A stretch of 64,000 nucleotides of DNA from Parastagonospora avenae f. sp. tritici 18332-5 (taxonomy: Eukaryota; Ascomycota; Dothideomycetes; Pleosporales; Phaeosphaeriaceae): contig JAFJTR010000051.1 of assembly GCA_022559985.1 (NCBI GenBank), forward strand, positions 62,001 through 126,000. The letters run 5' to 3'. Below are positions 32,725 through 46,400 of the stretch, piece after piece. The notes beneath the pieces are model-generated. The model was not told the DNA's origin, made no database searches, and worked only from the letters and a program-made list of their open reading frames with translations. The first letter of the stretch is position 1. The number at the start of each line of letters is the position of its first letter. A program made the position numbers and the translations under genes.

Positions 32725-33963
32725 ATGGCCACGCAGCAGACATCAACAGAGCCGCTGCGGCCAGACTCACACCCGGCGACGGCCCCCGCAGTGGGCAATG
32801 CAGACATGCTCGCAGTGCCGGGTATCCAGGTCGACGGGGCGAGCGACGACGACGAGCGACAGCCGCGCAGCACAACGCTCGCGGCCGTCCCCAGCACCAA
32901 CGCGAGCCGCACCGCCTCCCCCAATGCGCACGCCATCTACCCCCATACGCAGGTCACGTACGACGACCCCGACTTCAGGCGCCCGCCGCCGCTCAACTAC
33001 TCGCTGCGCACCCGCCGCAAGGCCATCTTCTGGTTCTGGTTCCTCATCTTCGTCGACTGCATCCTCATGCCCATTGGCATGTACTTTGGCATGTGGTATG
33101 GCCTGACGCGCGACCAGCTGTCGGCCAACGCCGTCTTCAGCATTAGCACCGCCCTGCTGGGAACCGTCTCCATCGTCGAGTACTTTGTGCGCTTTGCCCG
33201 CCTGTGGAGGAAGAACTCGAACTGCAGGGTCATTGGCGCCCAGAGACATTATGTCAGTACAGGAGCAACACACCATCGACTATTGACCATGCGCTAACAC
33301 TCGACAGCTCGACTGGTTCCACTGGAATCTCTCCGTCGGCTGGTTCTTCGTCATGATTGAGCTGATTGCGTACGTCCATTCCCCCGTCTGAAGGAGCACG
33401 AGACTGACACCCCACAGCGGCACATGCCCCCACGACCCGCCTATCCGCGTCCTCGCCATGCCGGCCCCGACCATGCTGTTCGCCATCGGCGTCGAGCTCA
33501 TCATCGTCGACATCCTCCGCATCATGAAGGTCCCCGCCCCCTGCCGCATCTCGTCCCTGCCCCAGGGCGCCCCTCTGCGCCCTGGCATCTACGCATACAT
33601 CGAAGACATCTGCGCTGTTGACGGATCCGGAGGCACCCAGTTCCGCCAGCGCCTGAACCTGCGATACCAGGCGAGCAAGGCCTTCCGCGAGATGCTGCAC
33701 CGCATGACGCTGTTCTGGGCCATTGGCGCCATCGTGTGCTCCGCCGTCTGCACCGCTATTATTTTCACCATTCAGCGTGATGCCGCCTACGTTGTATGTA
33801 CTTTGGTCTCCACATCACCCAGTCCTGTGCTAACAGTCCCCAGGTCGGCTGGGTCCTTCCCTTCCTCTGGGCTGGTGTATGGGCCGCCATCACCATCCCT
33901 TGGGTGCAACGGCAGCTCGCCAAAGAGTATGAAGAGTGGACCACGGCCAACTTCAAGGCCTAA
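32725..33963 (+). CDS. Multi-pass membrane protein of unknown function
   Basis: Four exons (32725-33252, 33308-33369, 33418-33793, 33844-33963; introns 55, 48 and 50 bp) give 361 residues from an ATG in perfect fungal context (caccATGg). Residues 1-85 are disordered and Ser/Thr/Ala-rich. After a basic KAIFWFWF start there are about seven hydrophobic segments: two before the first intron, one split by the first two introns (SVGWFFVMIELIAG), one in LAMPAPTMLFAIGVELI, one in LFWAIGAIVCSAVCTAIIF, and the last in VGWVLPFLWAGVWAAITIPW. The loop between the fourth and fifth segments is about 65 residues and basic. No transporter signature is recognised. It looks like a conserved fungal housekeeping membrane protein; location and role unknown. 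Confidence 0.8.
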
Positions 33964-34548
33964 CCGCACCCGCGTCCATTTATTGCTTGTATTATTATTG
34001 TTCGCCATCAGGCAGGGCGACGGCGTTCTACATTTCTGTTGTCATAGATACCACTTTCGCGAAAGACTGTATACTACTGCGCTGCGCTGCACGTACGAAA
34101 TGAAATGCAATCACCATGACGTTCAGAGAAATCCCCCTGTCGTGCACACGCGTTGATCGAACGACTTTGACATCACCAATGCGAATTTGACCCCTGCTCA
34201 TGATCTGCATGCAACATTTTCATCTGATTTGCGCAAACACAGGTTCTTTATCCATGTTTTGGACCCAAGCTTTCGCCTATGACATCGTCCAAGCGCTGGG
34301 CGTTTCGCGTGTCCGCTGGAACCCTGCATGCTCTGCCCCTCGCGTAGGTGGATTTTCCGTCCTGCCTTCCCCTTGTCGATTCGCTGCACGATGATAAGAC
34401 TCCCCTTCAATTGTGCTATTAAGGCATGTACATCATCACATAATCAGACTAGTAGCCCCATTGAAACAAGGTATACATTGATTGAGACATCGGTATGGTA
34501 CGCAAAAGCGCCCTCATTATCTGTGTGCTTGGTAAACTGTATTTCTCA
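33964..34548. other. Intergenic region, convergent 3' ends
   Basis: Nothing recognised between the membrane-protein gene and the alcohol dehydrogenase. Confidence 0.4.
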
Positions 34549-35701
34549 TCACAACGCCGCGCCAATTTCCTTCTCCTTTAGCACTTGCTCCTCATCCACC
34601 ACAATGATCCCCTTGCCCTTCATCTTCCCACTGTGTGCCAGATGCACCAACTTTTCCAACTCCCCCAGGCCCCTAAAAGCGTTTGTTTCCACGGAAATGT
34701 TGTGTTCAGCCACAATCTGCAGCATGTCTTGTGCCTCGTTCGGCGACGCAATAAGTGAGCCCCGAACGCGAATGTCGCGGAAGATGAGTTCGCGGAAGGG
34801 AATGGTGACATTATCTGGTTGTGCGATTTGAATGACGGTTCCATGCATCTTCGTGATTGCACAAGCCGTCGCCATGGCCTTCTCTGCATCGCTGAGGTTG
34901 AGCGTACAGGTGACGCCTTCGTTATTAGTGACCTTATGTACTTCCTTCACCACATCTTCGTGGCCCTTTCGCGCATCCACCACGATGTTTGCGCCACCTC
35001 TTTTCGTCAATTCAAGACCCTCGTCTCTTGCATCGATGCCAACGACATTCATGCCCAATGCTTTGGCGAATTGCACTCCCAGATGGCCTAGCCCGCCTCC
35101 ACTGCCCACAATAGCAAGCCACTCGCCCTTCTTGACGCCCGAAAGTACAACGCCACGGTACACAGTGCACCCTGCACAAGCTAGTGGAGCTGCCGTCTTG
35201 AAAGTTACCTTGTCTGGTAACTTTGCTGCCTGGGTCGCGTCGATGCGCGCATATTCTGCAAAGAATCCATTGGTAGTGACACCACAGTATCCGCCGCTAA
35301 ACTGGCAGTACTGTGAATAGTTTTCTGGCCCTAGGCAATCTTCACAAACGCCACAGGGACGATAGATGATGCCTGCCATGACACGGTCGCCAAGGCTGAA
35401 GTTTTGCACAGATGACCCCAGGGCGACGACTGTCCCAGCGCCTTCATGTGAGCCGGTGCATGGAAGCGAGGTTCCCATGATTCCAGACTGTACCATGGAG
35501 TCGGTGTGGCAAAGTGATGCAACAGCGACCTTGATGATCAAATCATTTGGTGCGAATTCTGTTGGAAAAGGCACTTCATGGATGCTATACGGTTTGTTGA
35601 ACTACAAGCTGTTTTAGAAATCGAGATCAATACACTGCAACGAGATATACCTCAACTACTTGCGCTGCTTGCATCTTCTCGGGTATCTTTTGTGAAGCCA
35701 T
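34549..35701 (-). CDS. Zinc-dependent alcohol dehydrogenase
   Basis: NAD(P)-dependent medium-chain dehydrogenase oxidising alcohols to aldehydes or the reverse, probably cytosolic. Two exons on the minus strand, 35701-35651 and 35601-34549, give 367 residues; the short first exon (17 residues, MASQKIPEK...) is joined in phase by a 49-bp intron. Catalytic zinc ligands Cys48 (in SLCHTD) and His69 (GSHEGAG), structural-zinc cysteines in CGVCEDC...C, and the cofactor-binding loop GSGGGLGHLG are all visible, followed by VVGIDARDEG, where the Asp suggests NAD preference. Size and motifs fit the yeast-type ADH / propanol-preferring group. It lies 384 bp downstream of the end of a Zn2Cys6 regulator gene on the same strand, so co-regulation is possible but unproven. 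Confidence 0.92.
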
Positions 35702-36084
35702 GGCAGCAGACGTTCTTCGTGTTGATGCGTTGGTTACAATATACGATGATACAAATAGTATCCCCAAAGGTCTGATTTGGTGGCCATGACACTCTTGTTG
35801 GTGTTGTCTACGAGATAGTGACGTCCTCGCCCGCAAGTCCGCGTTAGTGCGGGGAACCTCCTTTAGATCGTCCTCATATTCCCGAAACCAGGCGCCGTGA
35901 GATGTCGTAATCGCTCACTTTATCCTGTATGTAAAGTACTCCAAATTCGTAACAAGATATCCAAGTGCTCCAAGGCCTCTTCAAGCATACACAGTAGGAC
36001 TTTGTTGTGATTCGGCATGGACCATGATTGCAAATTGGATAGCGACGATGAATAACAAGCCCAGAAGGCAACATCTAACTGATC
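35702..36084. promoter_or_regulatory. ADH upstream region
   Basis: 383 bp between the ADH start and the end of the upstream regulator gene; must hold the ADH promoter. No specific element identified. Confidence 0.4.
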
Positions 36085-37923
36085 TTAAGCCTCCTCTGTG
36101 ATGATCCTGCCGAGTTGGTTATACGGAGACGTAGGAACAGCCGTACGATCGGCATAAGGCGTAGTGAAGATACCCGTGCGCTGTACCTCTTTGAGTTCAT
36201 CTGCCAGAACGACAGCTTGTCTATTTCCTAGCCGCAAAGCGATGTAGTGTAAGATTTCAATAGACCACTGCCGCATTTCGCTCGTTACAAGATCTAAGCC
36301 TGCAGCAGCATATAGAGGCCATATCAGATGTAGCATATGGGTCGACCGTGTCGCATCGATGAAGGTACCAGGCGGGCTGATCTTGTACGCAGGGCTTGTT
36401 ACGTCAATGCTCGGGTCTGATGCGTGTCGTCTGGCTGTATCAACGTCTGGAAATGGAACCATGCCTGTGATTTGAGGTACCGAAGCTACAATGTCTGCCA
36501 CTGTAGACCGCGAGATCTCTTCAGCAGTGCTTTTAACCGCTTCATATTCATTATGTGTGAAAAGGGGCGGATCGTGCTGTGCCCAGCCCTTGTTCAGGTT
36601 TTCGCGGATGATTTTGAAAAGACACAATCGACAAGACTTGACGTTGTTCCACATCTGCGCAATCCAAGGGTCCAAATATATGTGGTAAACTTTCCCATGT
36701 AGGTGTTCTGACGGTTGCTCAAGATAGACAACTTCAAAGTCCCAGACGCTAGGCATGAGTGCGTTGATCTCATCCATCTCACGGTCAAGGTTCATGGCGG
36801 CAGTGACCATAGTTTTCGGATCCGTATGATTGTCTCTGTTCAGATTAATGCCAGCGTGCATGACATCGACCAATCGGGTTGTCCATGCTCGACCGTGGAT
36901 GCTGTAGTCGGACGTAGGCGTCATGATCTGATAGAGGTCATGTATTCCCTGATGCACAGGTCTACCTGTCTCAAGAGCGACCAACATGATAACACCGTAG
37001 AACTGATGAAAGAGACGTCTACCAAGATTGCCCCGGAACTGCTCTTTGCCTCGAAGATTCAACAGTGCAGATGCGCCATCCACATGTTTAGCCCAGGCTG
37101 ATATGGACCGTCGGTCTTGAAACACAAAGTTTTCATACATGCCTAGAGTTCAGTATGTGAAGTTAGTATTGATCTGAGCCAGGATTCATGCTATAAAACG
37201 CACCAAGCATAATTACGGATATAAGAGTGCTGTCTCTGACAGCTGATTCTTTGATACGTAGAGCACTGTTGGTCAAACGAAGCGCTGACACGTACGCTGT
37301 TTGTGCCTGTTTCATGATACTCGGGCTCTTCGTAGCATTTGCGAAGCCAGCTAAAGTAGCAGCATTCACACTATGGCGCAATATGTCTTCGGTGACAGGT
37401 TGAGCGAGAAGTTCCGTAACCCATTCGAATTGGCCCCTAGGAACAAAAGCAGGTTGCGCAACATAATTGCCAATAAAAAACCCTAGTGCTTGGTCCTCAA
37501 TCGAGGGCACGATTTCGCGAGACATGCTTTCCGGCGTGGGGTAGCGTGTGTGCACAACATGCGTGCTGCCGTTCTGATGAAGCCAGCCAAAGTTGGATTC
37601 CCAGGTCTTCGAAGTGCTACGCTCTGGCGATAATGTTTCTTTCTTCGTCGAGGATGGAGGGGCATTTTGCTTCGCCAGCACCTCATAGCGCTTTTCTGCC
37701 TTCTTCGCAACGACATCACTCTCATTCTTGAACATCATGGACAGTGGATCGCGGTAACCGAAGCATTCTTTCCCGGCTCGAATACATTGCGAGCAGGATG
37801 GTCGCTTTTGGTCGCACTAGAAGCGTCAACTAGAATTCCCGAATTGGCCTGTACAGTCATTACCTTGACTTTTCGATCTCTACAATGTTTGCAACCTTTG
37901 GAAGGTCTTCCGACGTTTGGCAT
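36085..37923 (-). CDS. Zn2Cys6 transcription factor
   Basis: Fungal regulator of 576 residues in three exons (37923-37864, 37816-37204, 37142-36085; introns 47 and 61 bp). The first intron interrupts the zinc cluster right before its third cysteine; splicing gives C11-x2-C14-x6-C21-x6-C28-x2-C31-x6-C38, a complete Zn2Cys6 domain after the common start MPNVGRPSKGC. The rest resembles the fungal-specific transcription-factor region often annotated in such small-cluster regulators (residue 160 onward: ALGFFIGNYV..., then SISAWAKHVDGASALLNLRG). An upstream in-frame start at 38082 exists but adds unconvincing sequence. It could control the adjacent ADH gene; no binding site was identified. Confidence 0.85.
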
Positions 37924-39419
37924 TATCGTGTATACAATACAATTGAGATGATGCCCACAGTAGTGGAGCTTTGCTGCATGCAAGTGCCAGGGAACGTCCA
38001 AGCAGCGAAGTACTATTTGCCAGAGAAAAGGTTGCCTAGCACGGTGGGGCGACCTCGGGGGAAATGCATGCCGTGTTGCCAAGAGTAGCTTTTATGGCGT
38101 CCAATTCATATTGGAATACCTATCTGGATCTGGGAGTGTGGTTTCTATGAGAAGGTGATACAGGGTCGCGTAAGCTCTCTGTCGGTAATGACTGGGCACG
38201 GGTGAGCAAGGGATGGGAATTGTGCTGGGTAGGAAAGCAGAAGATCCATTCGCAGCTTCGCAGCTAGCGTAACGCTAAGTTCTGTTCGCCTTGACCGCCC
38301 CACCTTTTGAGAGTATTTCAGACTGCTTATCAAAAGAGCAAGGCAACTTCATGGACCATTGACGAAGGATTCACTCAACGTGGCCACAGTTTTGTCTCTT
38401 ATTGTCCGTGGTGTACAGTTTACGAGTCACCCGATACGTGCGATCTGCATCGGTATCCTTGGATATGCCCAGGTGATATATGTATTCGATCTGGTTGGTA
38501 TATGAAGAAGAGCGTATGTATGTGTAACACATAAGCTGCTTTCGCGGTGATTTTGGTTAAGCCAATCAAGTTATATGTACTCTCACATACTGCAACACCA
38601 CTCATCCTAAAGTCCTACAATCCCAGTATCTTGTACATCTCACGAAACGAACTTCAGCTAACTGTGTCTGAATCTTTCCAATAAAGAAAGTCTGAAGAAC
38701 TAACAGCACAAGATCCAATCCGAACCAGAATTCTGGACTTTAACAATTCTGGACGTATTATTAGGGGTGTTCTCTGGACATTCAACCTTGCCAAACATTC
38801 CTGCGATGTGAAAAGATGCGGTATACATGAATGCGGGCAACCGTAAGTAATCCGAATGTATTCTTCAGTAGCTATCTTGACGCTATTAGCGTTTGCTGTG
38901 TCGGCTCGACTTGCATACAGGTATACTGAAAGCGGATTTCTGTAAGTTCAACCCTACCTCGTTCTTGCATACTAAAGGATACATATCACAACCACATCCA
39001 CTTAAGAGCGCGGCGCGAGATGAGAAAGAATGGATCCATAGAAACGCAGGTATGTCTTCTGTATGTAGACGCCGCCCACGACACAGCGGAGTGCAATGAG
39101 ATGTTCTTCACAGGACTCGAGAGGCCCTGCGTCCCGCAAAATAGTTGCCTTTGTCTAAGGTTAGCTCCTTCATGTGCTGCTTTGAGGCTTGCGTTGAGAC
39201 TTGCCTTGCATACCCAGGGCACCAGTAGGCATCGTCGCGCTGTCTTCCGTTTTCGCTCTCACCGGAGGCTCTTTTCGGACAAGACACTCTCCCACAGGAT
39301 GGCCGTCTTCGCACTTCACTTTCCACCTGCCAATACCCAAATCCTTCGGCGCGTGTCGAACACCTCTTCCCCCTCCACCTACGATTAGATTACCTAAAGA
39401 TAATCAGCGTAACACTCTA
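37924..39419. other. Gene-poor 1.5-kb region
   Basis: Contains the promoter of the Zn2Cys6 gene on the left and the 3' flank of the DUF2235 gene on the right. Small frames (for example 39020-39388 plus and 38986-39222 minus) overlap each other and show no family feature. Confidence 0.4.
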
Positions 39420-41547
39420 CTATCTGATCGACAAATTACCTGGACGATACCGAGGATCTGCGAGCATGCGCTTGATGACACTCGAATGAATGACTGCGTT
39501 AGCAGGAATATCGCGTGTTTCTCCCTTTGGAAGAGGCCAGATAATTGCTTTCCATGTTCCATCTTCGCGGAGGTCCATTCGCCTGAACGGCATGTATTCC
39601 ATGATATTCCAGGAGATGACACTTGCACCTGATGCACCGTTTTTGAATTGCAATACATCATGAATGCGTCCCTTCGTAGCTGCAAAATGAAAGTGCTTGT
39701 GGAACTCCGTATCTGCTGGGGGAGCGTGCGGTGAATGGTGGCTGGCGAAGTTCTCCTCGTCGATAAAATCCTTCGCACCAGCACCAACCATAATTCCGTT
39801 CGGGTCAGTGCCATTATTGGTGTCGCCGATGGGAGGTGGGGATCCAGGATCAACCTCAATGGTGGGGACTGTCTGAGGCTGGGTACCCGAATACTCGTCA
39901 TCGTCGTACCAGCAGTGCAATGCCTCCAACTTCTCCTCGTCGAAATCAAGACCGGCTTTTTGTGCTTCACGAACCATCCATACAAGCGGAACATGACTTA
40001 AAGCGGCATCATGACCTGCGTCAAGAGGCCAGCCTCCGCCAATGTCCGCGTGACACCCAGGGAACCAAACCTCCTGAATGTCCTGCTCGCCTTCTACATC
40101 GTCAGATGCCCACGTCTCGTGGGCCCCGAATGACATCATGGATTCGGCGGGAGAGCGATTACTGCCATCGTATTGAGAATAGTCTGCGCTGCGGCTACGG
40201 ACGCCTGCAGTTTCGTGCGGGTCTCTAAACCGTTCGGGTGGTGCGAGGGTGTCCCGCCGTCCTCGTTCCTCTTCAACCTTTTCGTTCGCCTCAATTTGAC
40301 TTGCACCTTGTAAGATTTGTTTGGCGTACTTGCGCTTATGGTGTCGTTTATAAATCATAGACTTGTCCGGCTTCTCTTGTGAAATTAAGTCTTGCCGAAA
40401 CTTCGCACGACGTTCATCAATCGAGACAGCATGTCTGATGACTCGCGCACTACTCCGGGCCGTGTAGGGGAATTTGCTGCGCTGCATCCATGCATTTTCG
40501 AATGCAGGAACGCTATTGACCGTGTCGAACAGCCCCAAAAATCTGATGGGTCGGACAGGGCGACTGAAAGTTTCTCGGAATGCGCACATGAACTCTAGAA
40601 GCCTGGTCTTCTCAGTCTTCTGGCCTGGTGCAGTCTTCCTATCGATCTCTTCCGGTAGCCGACACTGCCACTTCTGAAAGGTCCTAGGAGAGCTGTTAGT
40701 CATTGTACCATGTGTACATCACTTTGTTCTCACTTCCAAGCGAATTGACACATTTCCTCGTTGCCAGCCTGTCGTACTGTCATCAGTCTGTGGTATGTGT
40801 GACGACGTAAGATCTTACCGATAAGAGACCGACATGGTCCAACATCTCAGCAAGAAAGCGAGCCGTGTACGCTCCTCTGGAGAAACCAAAAAAGAAGATA
40901 TCGTCTCCTGGTGTATAGTAACGCATCAAGAACTGTGCGAATCAGTCTGAATACACCAGCGCACGCATTTGAAAAACATCACGGATGCCTCAAACTCAAA
41001 ATTCTTGTTTAGAAGGTGTGGAGGCTTCGACAATGTAGGTATGCAGATATGGAGAGTGCTTACCCTGTACCCAGCCATTACGTGCAAGTCGAATGATGTG
41101 CCTATCGTATATTAGCTCAATTTCCCATTGTTTTTAGATGCTACTTGCCAACTGCACTATCTTTTGCCTTCGCATACCAGGATTTGAACTTATCCAATCG
41201 GCTCGTGCGACTCATAGAGCCATTGGCTTTGGTCACGTAAGTACCAATGCCTATCAACCAAGGAGCATGAAGTTAGCAATATCTCGCTCGTCCTTAGCAT
41301 GCGGGTACTTACCTGGCTGGTAGTAATGGAACTGGTCGTCGCCATTGCGATCGAGCATGCGATAGATTTTGAGAATGTTGGAGTCTGAATCGGTTCCTGA
41401 AAACTTGTTGCCTGTGCCATCGAAGCACAAAACGAACTTCTTGCGCACATGTGTTACTTTCGGTGCTGCCCCGTAATCCATGTCGTGGCGGAATATTGGC
41501 GAAGTAGTAGAAGGTGGACGCGACAATTCTGTATCTTTCGAACCCAT
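39420..41547 (-). CDS. DUF2235 family protein (Tle1-like alpha/beta hydrolase)
   Basis: Member of the DUF2235 family, related to the phospholipase Tle1 fold. Six exons on the minus strand: 41547-41313, 41250-41149, 41101-41064, 40932-40819, 40768-40734 and 40683-39420, totalling 595 residues with consistent phases. Hallmarks: VLCFDGTGNKFSG near residue 55 (family N-terminal motif), GTSFDLHVMAGYR and FLMRYYTPGDDIFFFGFSRGAYTARFLAEML with the GFSRG nucleophile elbow, FLGLFDTVNSV (candidate Asp), and VWFPGCHADIGGGW (candidate His). The long C-terminal half is charged and holds an extra region about 150 residues long. The second intron is GC-AG (gcaagt...gatag), needed to keep frame and motif; intron 3 (131 bp) is long. 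Substrate unknown; an intracellular esterase or lipase is the likely type. Confidence 0.87.
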
Positions 41548-43481
41548 CTCGAAAGTTGGCAGTACTAGCTCTGTGAACAAAGAAGGAAGTCAATGGCTGG
41601 AGCAGGAGCTGATGGATTGCTTGATAAGCCCGGAAACAACACCCCAAGCGGCCACAGTGGTGTGTAAGTGGCGCGGACCGCATGCGGTAGTGAAGATCGC
41701 ATAAATCTCCGGACAAGCTGCCACATGGCTCATTACTGCGAGCGCCGGCACTAATGCGAGCACACCACAATGCCATAGAATGACAGTTCTGTGATGCCAC
41801 ACGCTATTCGTAGATTAGAGAATCGTTTGGACAGGCTTTGGAAATTGACTTCCCAATCACAACGTGCAGTGAGTAGGCGACGTTTAATGATGTGCCCTAA
41901 TTGGGAAGCACAACAGTTGTGCACGGTACAAGCCTCTGTTTCTGCGACAACTGATGGTCCATCTTCGCGAAGAGTCGGCTCCGATTTGACTCCCGAACTG
42001 CCTAATGCTGTAAAACTGAAAAAATGGACACTTGATCGGCGAGTGCAGACACCGGACCGAGTTCCCTTCGTGCTGATTTGCATAGGAGACTATCGTCAGA
42101 AGACGGAAATGCTGCTCTGGATCTCTACTGGTCCTCGGTGTTGGTCAATGCAACGATGCAGATCGATGATATGTCTGGTGTTTGAGCGCTTGCGTGGAAG
42201 ATGCACACAATTACGGTCGGCGATGTCGACGTGCGCTAGGTACAGATCACGCACGGGCACGTTACGGGCCGCAACGCGATTTATTGAACCCTTCCAAGAT
42301 CATTGCCTTTCTTCCATCCCTACAGGCCCGTGCATGTACTTCGTGCAATCGCCAAACAGGCACGCCGAGATTATTTCAGTAGCGAGCTCAGCCATGCTTC
42401 GTGTTTGTCTTCTGCCAGCTCATCCGTACGACGAGACCTCAATATATGCAGTACGCCTCCTGCATGGCAATTGTCCACCACATGTCTAGCGCAACCGCGC
42501 GGACCATTTCTGCAAGATGGACATGTGTCGACCCAGCGAACGCCACAAGCGCGAACTTCATCACGAATTACGTCGTCTTGCCGCAGGTGATAGATTAACA
42601 CTACTCGCCAATCGTCAACCTCAGCTGAATTGGGAAGTCGATCCTCTAACGAGGACTACCAGTTCGTCTTGGACTGCCGCTTTCGAGACAGCGTTCACTC
42701 CGAAGCGGTCCGAACAGAACTATAGCGTGCCGGCCCTCTTCGCCTGCGCCCCAACCACCAGGAACAATGCTCCGAAGCCACCGACCTACCACCTAGTACG
42801 AACAGAATTATCGTGCGACTGCTATCATGTCTGGCATGTGACCCCCTATCATTGTACTCCTAGGCAAATCCAGAGCGCTGTTCGCGGGGAGAAGCTCATC
42901 CAATCCCGCTAACCTTACATCATTCCGAGTTGCAGCCAGATAGGAGTGCAACATGGGCATCGAACATGATTGACCCACTTGATCCATCTCATTTGTGGGC
43001 CTCAGCTGCAAGATCGGCCTTTACCTGCACCGCCCAACAACCCAATACAGCTTATACTAGCGAGCTGTAGCACATGCCTGTCTTGTGCTCTGTTCCACTC
43101 TGCGAGCTACCACCAATGAAAACATGTGTAATCAGAGCTGTCAACTACCTAGTCTAAGACGACCACGGTACTTTTGGCGCTGTAATCGTGAGCACTGAAT
43201 GGTCGACTCTTCTTTGAGATCGTCGCCGAAGGGTGAGTCGATCAGTGCATCGCAGCTCCTGGATGCGCACATCGTATTGCCGCTGACTGGAAAGTGCTTG
43301 CTCACATTGGATAGCTCCTGCACCGAGGGATTGGCGCCTCATATAGCTCCTGCACAGCGATGTTTCCGAGCCGTGTGTAGCTCAGACCGGCATGAAGGGT
43401 ACTTCAACTCCCTTGCCTTCCGCATCTGAATATTTACCCCCTCAAACCTGATTTTTACCCTAATACAACTTTTCAACAATC
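41548..43481. other. Gene-poor 1.9-kb region
   Basis: Flanked by the start of the DUF2235 gene and the start of the oxygenase gene, so it holds two divergent promoters. The longest frame (41791-42489, plus, 232 codons) has no motif or coding-like composition. A 70-codon minus frame at 41590-41802 begins with a hydrophobic stretch but overlaps the likely DUF2235 leader. No gene called. Confidence 0.45.
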
Positions 43482-46400
43482 ATGCCGAGTCAGTTGCGCT
43501 CATTGCTTGGGACCATCAGGAGGAAGCCTACCCAGGCCAGCGACGGAAGGACGTCCGAGGCTTCAAGTGGGTTGAAGGGTAACGAGAAGACCACCATCGC
43601 CCACGATCTCAAGAATTTGGGCATTAAAAATGCTATGTTTGCAGTCGAAGCTATCACCACGCTGGCCTCTGGCGAACCCCTCGATGATAAAGACCTCCTC
43701 CTTGAAAATGGTGTCCAGATGCTGCAAGGCCTACCAGCCAATAGCGGACTGAGTGCAAAGGTCTCGGACGGCTTCATTGCCATGCTCTGGAATGATCTCC
43801 CACATCCATCACCTACACAAGCCGGCCCTACCACACGCTATCGCCGACACGATGGTGGCGGCAACAACCCACACAACCCAGACATGGGAAAGGCGGGTTC
43901 GCCCTATGCAAGAAACGTGCCACCTACAAAGCCCAAAGGTGAGCGTTACGTCGCAGTTATGTCGTAGGAGATTGCTAATGGTGCACTAGGTCCTAATCTT
44001 CCGGACGTTGAAGATGTCTACGAAGCCTTGCTAAAGCGCAAAGGCCCTTTTCGTCCTCATCCCTCAGGACTGAATCGCTTGTTCTTCTCTTTCGCGACCA
44101 TCGTCATTCACGAGTGCTTCCAAACCTCGAGGACAGACCCCTGGATCAACGAAACTTCGAGCTACGTGGACCTTAGCACGCTATATGGCAACACCGAGAA
44201 AGAGCAAGTCCGCGTTCGGACTTATCACAACGGCGAGATCTACGCAGACTCTATTGCGTCGGAAAGAATCATGATGATGCCACCAGGAGTCGTTGCTGTC
44301 CTCCTCATGTTCTCAAGAAATCACAACCACATCGCAGAGTCTTTGTTGTCAATCAACGAGGATGGCAAGTACAAATCATGGGATAGTTTAGATGACGCGG
44401 GAAAGAAATGGTAAGCATTGGGAATTATCGCCTCTGGTTACACACTAACGATCATGAAGGCAGGATAATGATATCTTCCAACTCACGCGCAACATCAACG
44501 TCGGATTTTTCGCCGCGGTCGTTCTGCACGATTACGTAGCAGCCATCCTAAATACTCCCCGTGCCAATTCCGAATGGTCGCTTGATCTAGGCAAGGAGAT
44601 CAAACAGGGCGGGACACGTGTGGAACGAGGTACTGGAAGTCATGTCTCTGTGGAGTTTGCAGTTCTGTACCACTGGCATGCTGCGTTAAGCGCTGCGGAC
44701 GACAAATGGATGGAAGACATACTTCGCTCTGTTCATCCCGATATGCGGTCAGTTGAAGACGTTACAGTCGAAATGTTTCATGAAGTCATGAAGGTACACG
44801 GACACGATCTCATGAAGAAGCTGCCCAAAGAGTGGACGTTTGGTGGGCTCCAGCGAGGCCCCGATGGACGCTTCAACGACTCTGAGCTGGCCGAGCTGAT
44901 CAAAACTTGTACCGAGGAACCGGCCCACGCATTTGGTGCTCATGGCACGCCCGCGTCGCTGAAAGTCGTTGACCTTATGGGTCAGTTGCAAGCACGTGAT
45001 ATGTTCAATGTCTGCACCTTGAACGAGTTCCGCAGGTATCTCAACCTGAAGCCTTACGAGACCTTCGAAGACTGGTGTGTAGACAAAGACACCGCAAGGG
45101 CTGCGGAGCTTCTGTACGGACACATTGAGAATATGGAGCTCTATCCCGGTTTGATGGCCGAATGCACCAAGCCAGCGATGCCAGGATCCGGGGTGTGCCC
45201 CGGCCAGACCACAGGACGAGGAATATTGGATGACGCGGTTGCACTTGTCCGTGGCGATCGTTACCTCAGTTACGACTTCAACAGTAATACCCTGACCCAG
45301 TGGGGCGCTGCTCTACTATCGGACACCGTTCCTGGAGCTTATGGTGGCGTCTTTCCCAAGCTACTTTTTCAAGGTCTCCCAAGCGGATTCACGGGCACGT
45401 CGCCGTACGTTCTGTTGCCATTCTACACACCCGACGCTGCCAAGGGCATTCTTAAGGGGAATAATGTTCTCGAGAAATACGATCTCAAACGACCGCCAAA
45501 TGACTACGAAATTGTCAGTGTGCAGACGCAAGAGGGCTGTAAGAAGATATTTGAGGACCGCGACAATTTTGCTGTCATATATCAGGCTGCCATTAGGCAT
45601 TGCACTGCCGGACACGACTTCATGATTGGGTGGGACGATGCAAAGAAGCACGACGAGCGCTCAAATGCCCTCCATAAGATTTTCTTCGAGGATGGTGTCG
45701 AGAAGAACGTCAACGAGTTCTTCAGCAAAACGGTCAGTCGACTCATTCAGAAGAACTCGTTGAAAGGCGCCAAGGGCAGGATGTCGATTGATATTGTGCG
45801 CGACGTCACCAACATTGCGCCTATCCTGTGGCTAGCCGAGCGTTTTGCATTACCCCTTAAGACCCAGGACCAGCCTCGCGGAGTTCTGTCGGTGCACGAA
45901 GCTTTTACTGCGTTTCTCGTCCTGTTCATGTACCAGAGCTTCAACATCATGCCATCTAATGAATGGAAGCTAAGAGAAGGCGCCTTGAAAGCCGCGGCAC
46001 CTCTAAGATCCATCTTCGAGGCTCATTTGAGGACACAAACAGGTAGACTGGAGGGCCTTGTCGACTGGATGGCTAAGGGTAGTGCATTCGAAGTGGGCCC
46101 ACAAGCTGACCGCCTCTACCATGCCTTGGCGGATACGAAATTGCCCCTTGGAGACCAGGTTGGAGATTGTATTGGAATGGGCGCACCAGTTGCCGGTAAT
46201 CTGACACAGCAAGCGTCGCTTTTGATCGATCTTTTCCTCAGCCCTGGTTATGAAAAGTACAAGGAGCGCATTGTCGAATTGTCGCACATGGATCCCGCAA
46301 CATCAGATCGCGAACTCCAAGGCTTTGTGTATGAAGGCATGAGACATGTCGGAGTGGTTCCTGGGCTTCCTCGTGTTGCTACTCGAGATACCACAGTTAA

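Noticed and set aside
41590..41802. 70-codon minus-strand frame with hydrophobic N-terminus
   Set aside because: Lies directly upstream of the DUF2235 start, probably its leader; short, no cleavage-site or family evidence.
41791..42489. 232-codon plus-strand frame
   Set aside because: No recognisable domain, mixed composition, overlapped by other frames; no splice pattern that joins it to anything.
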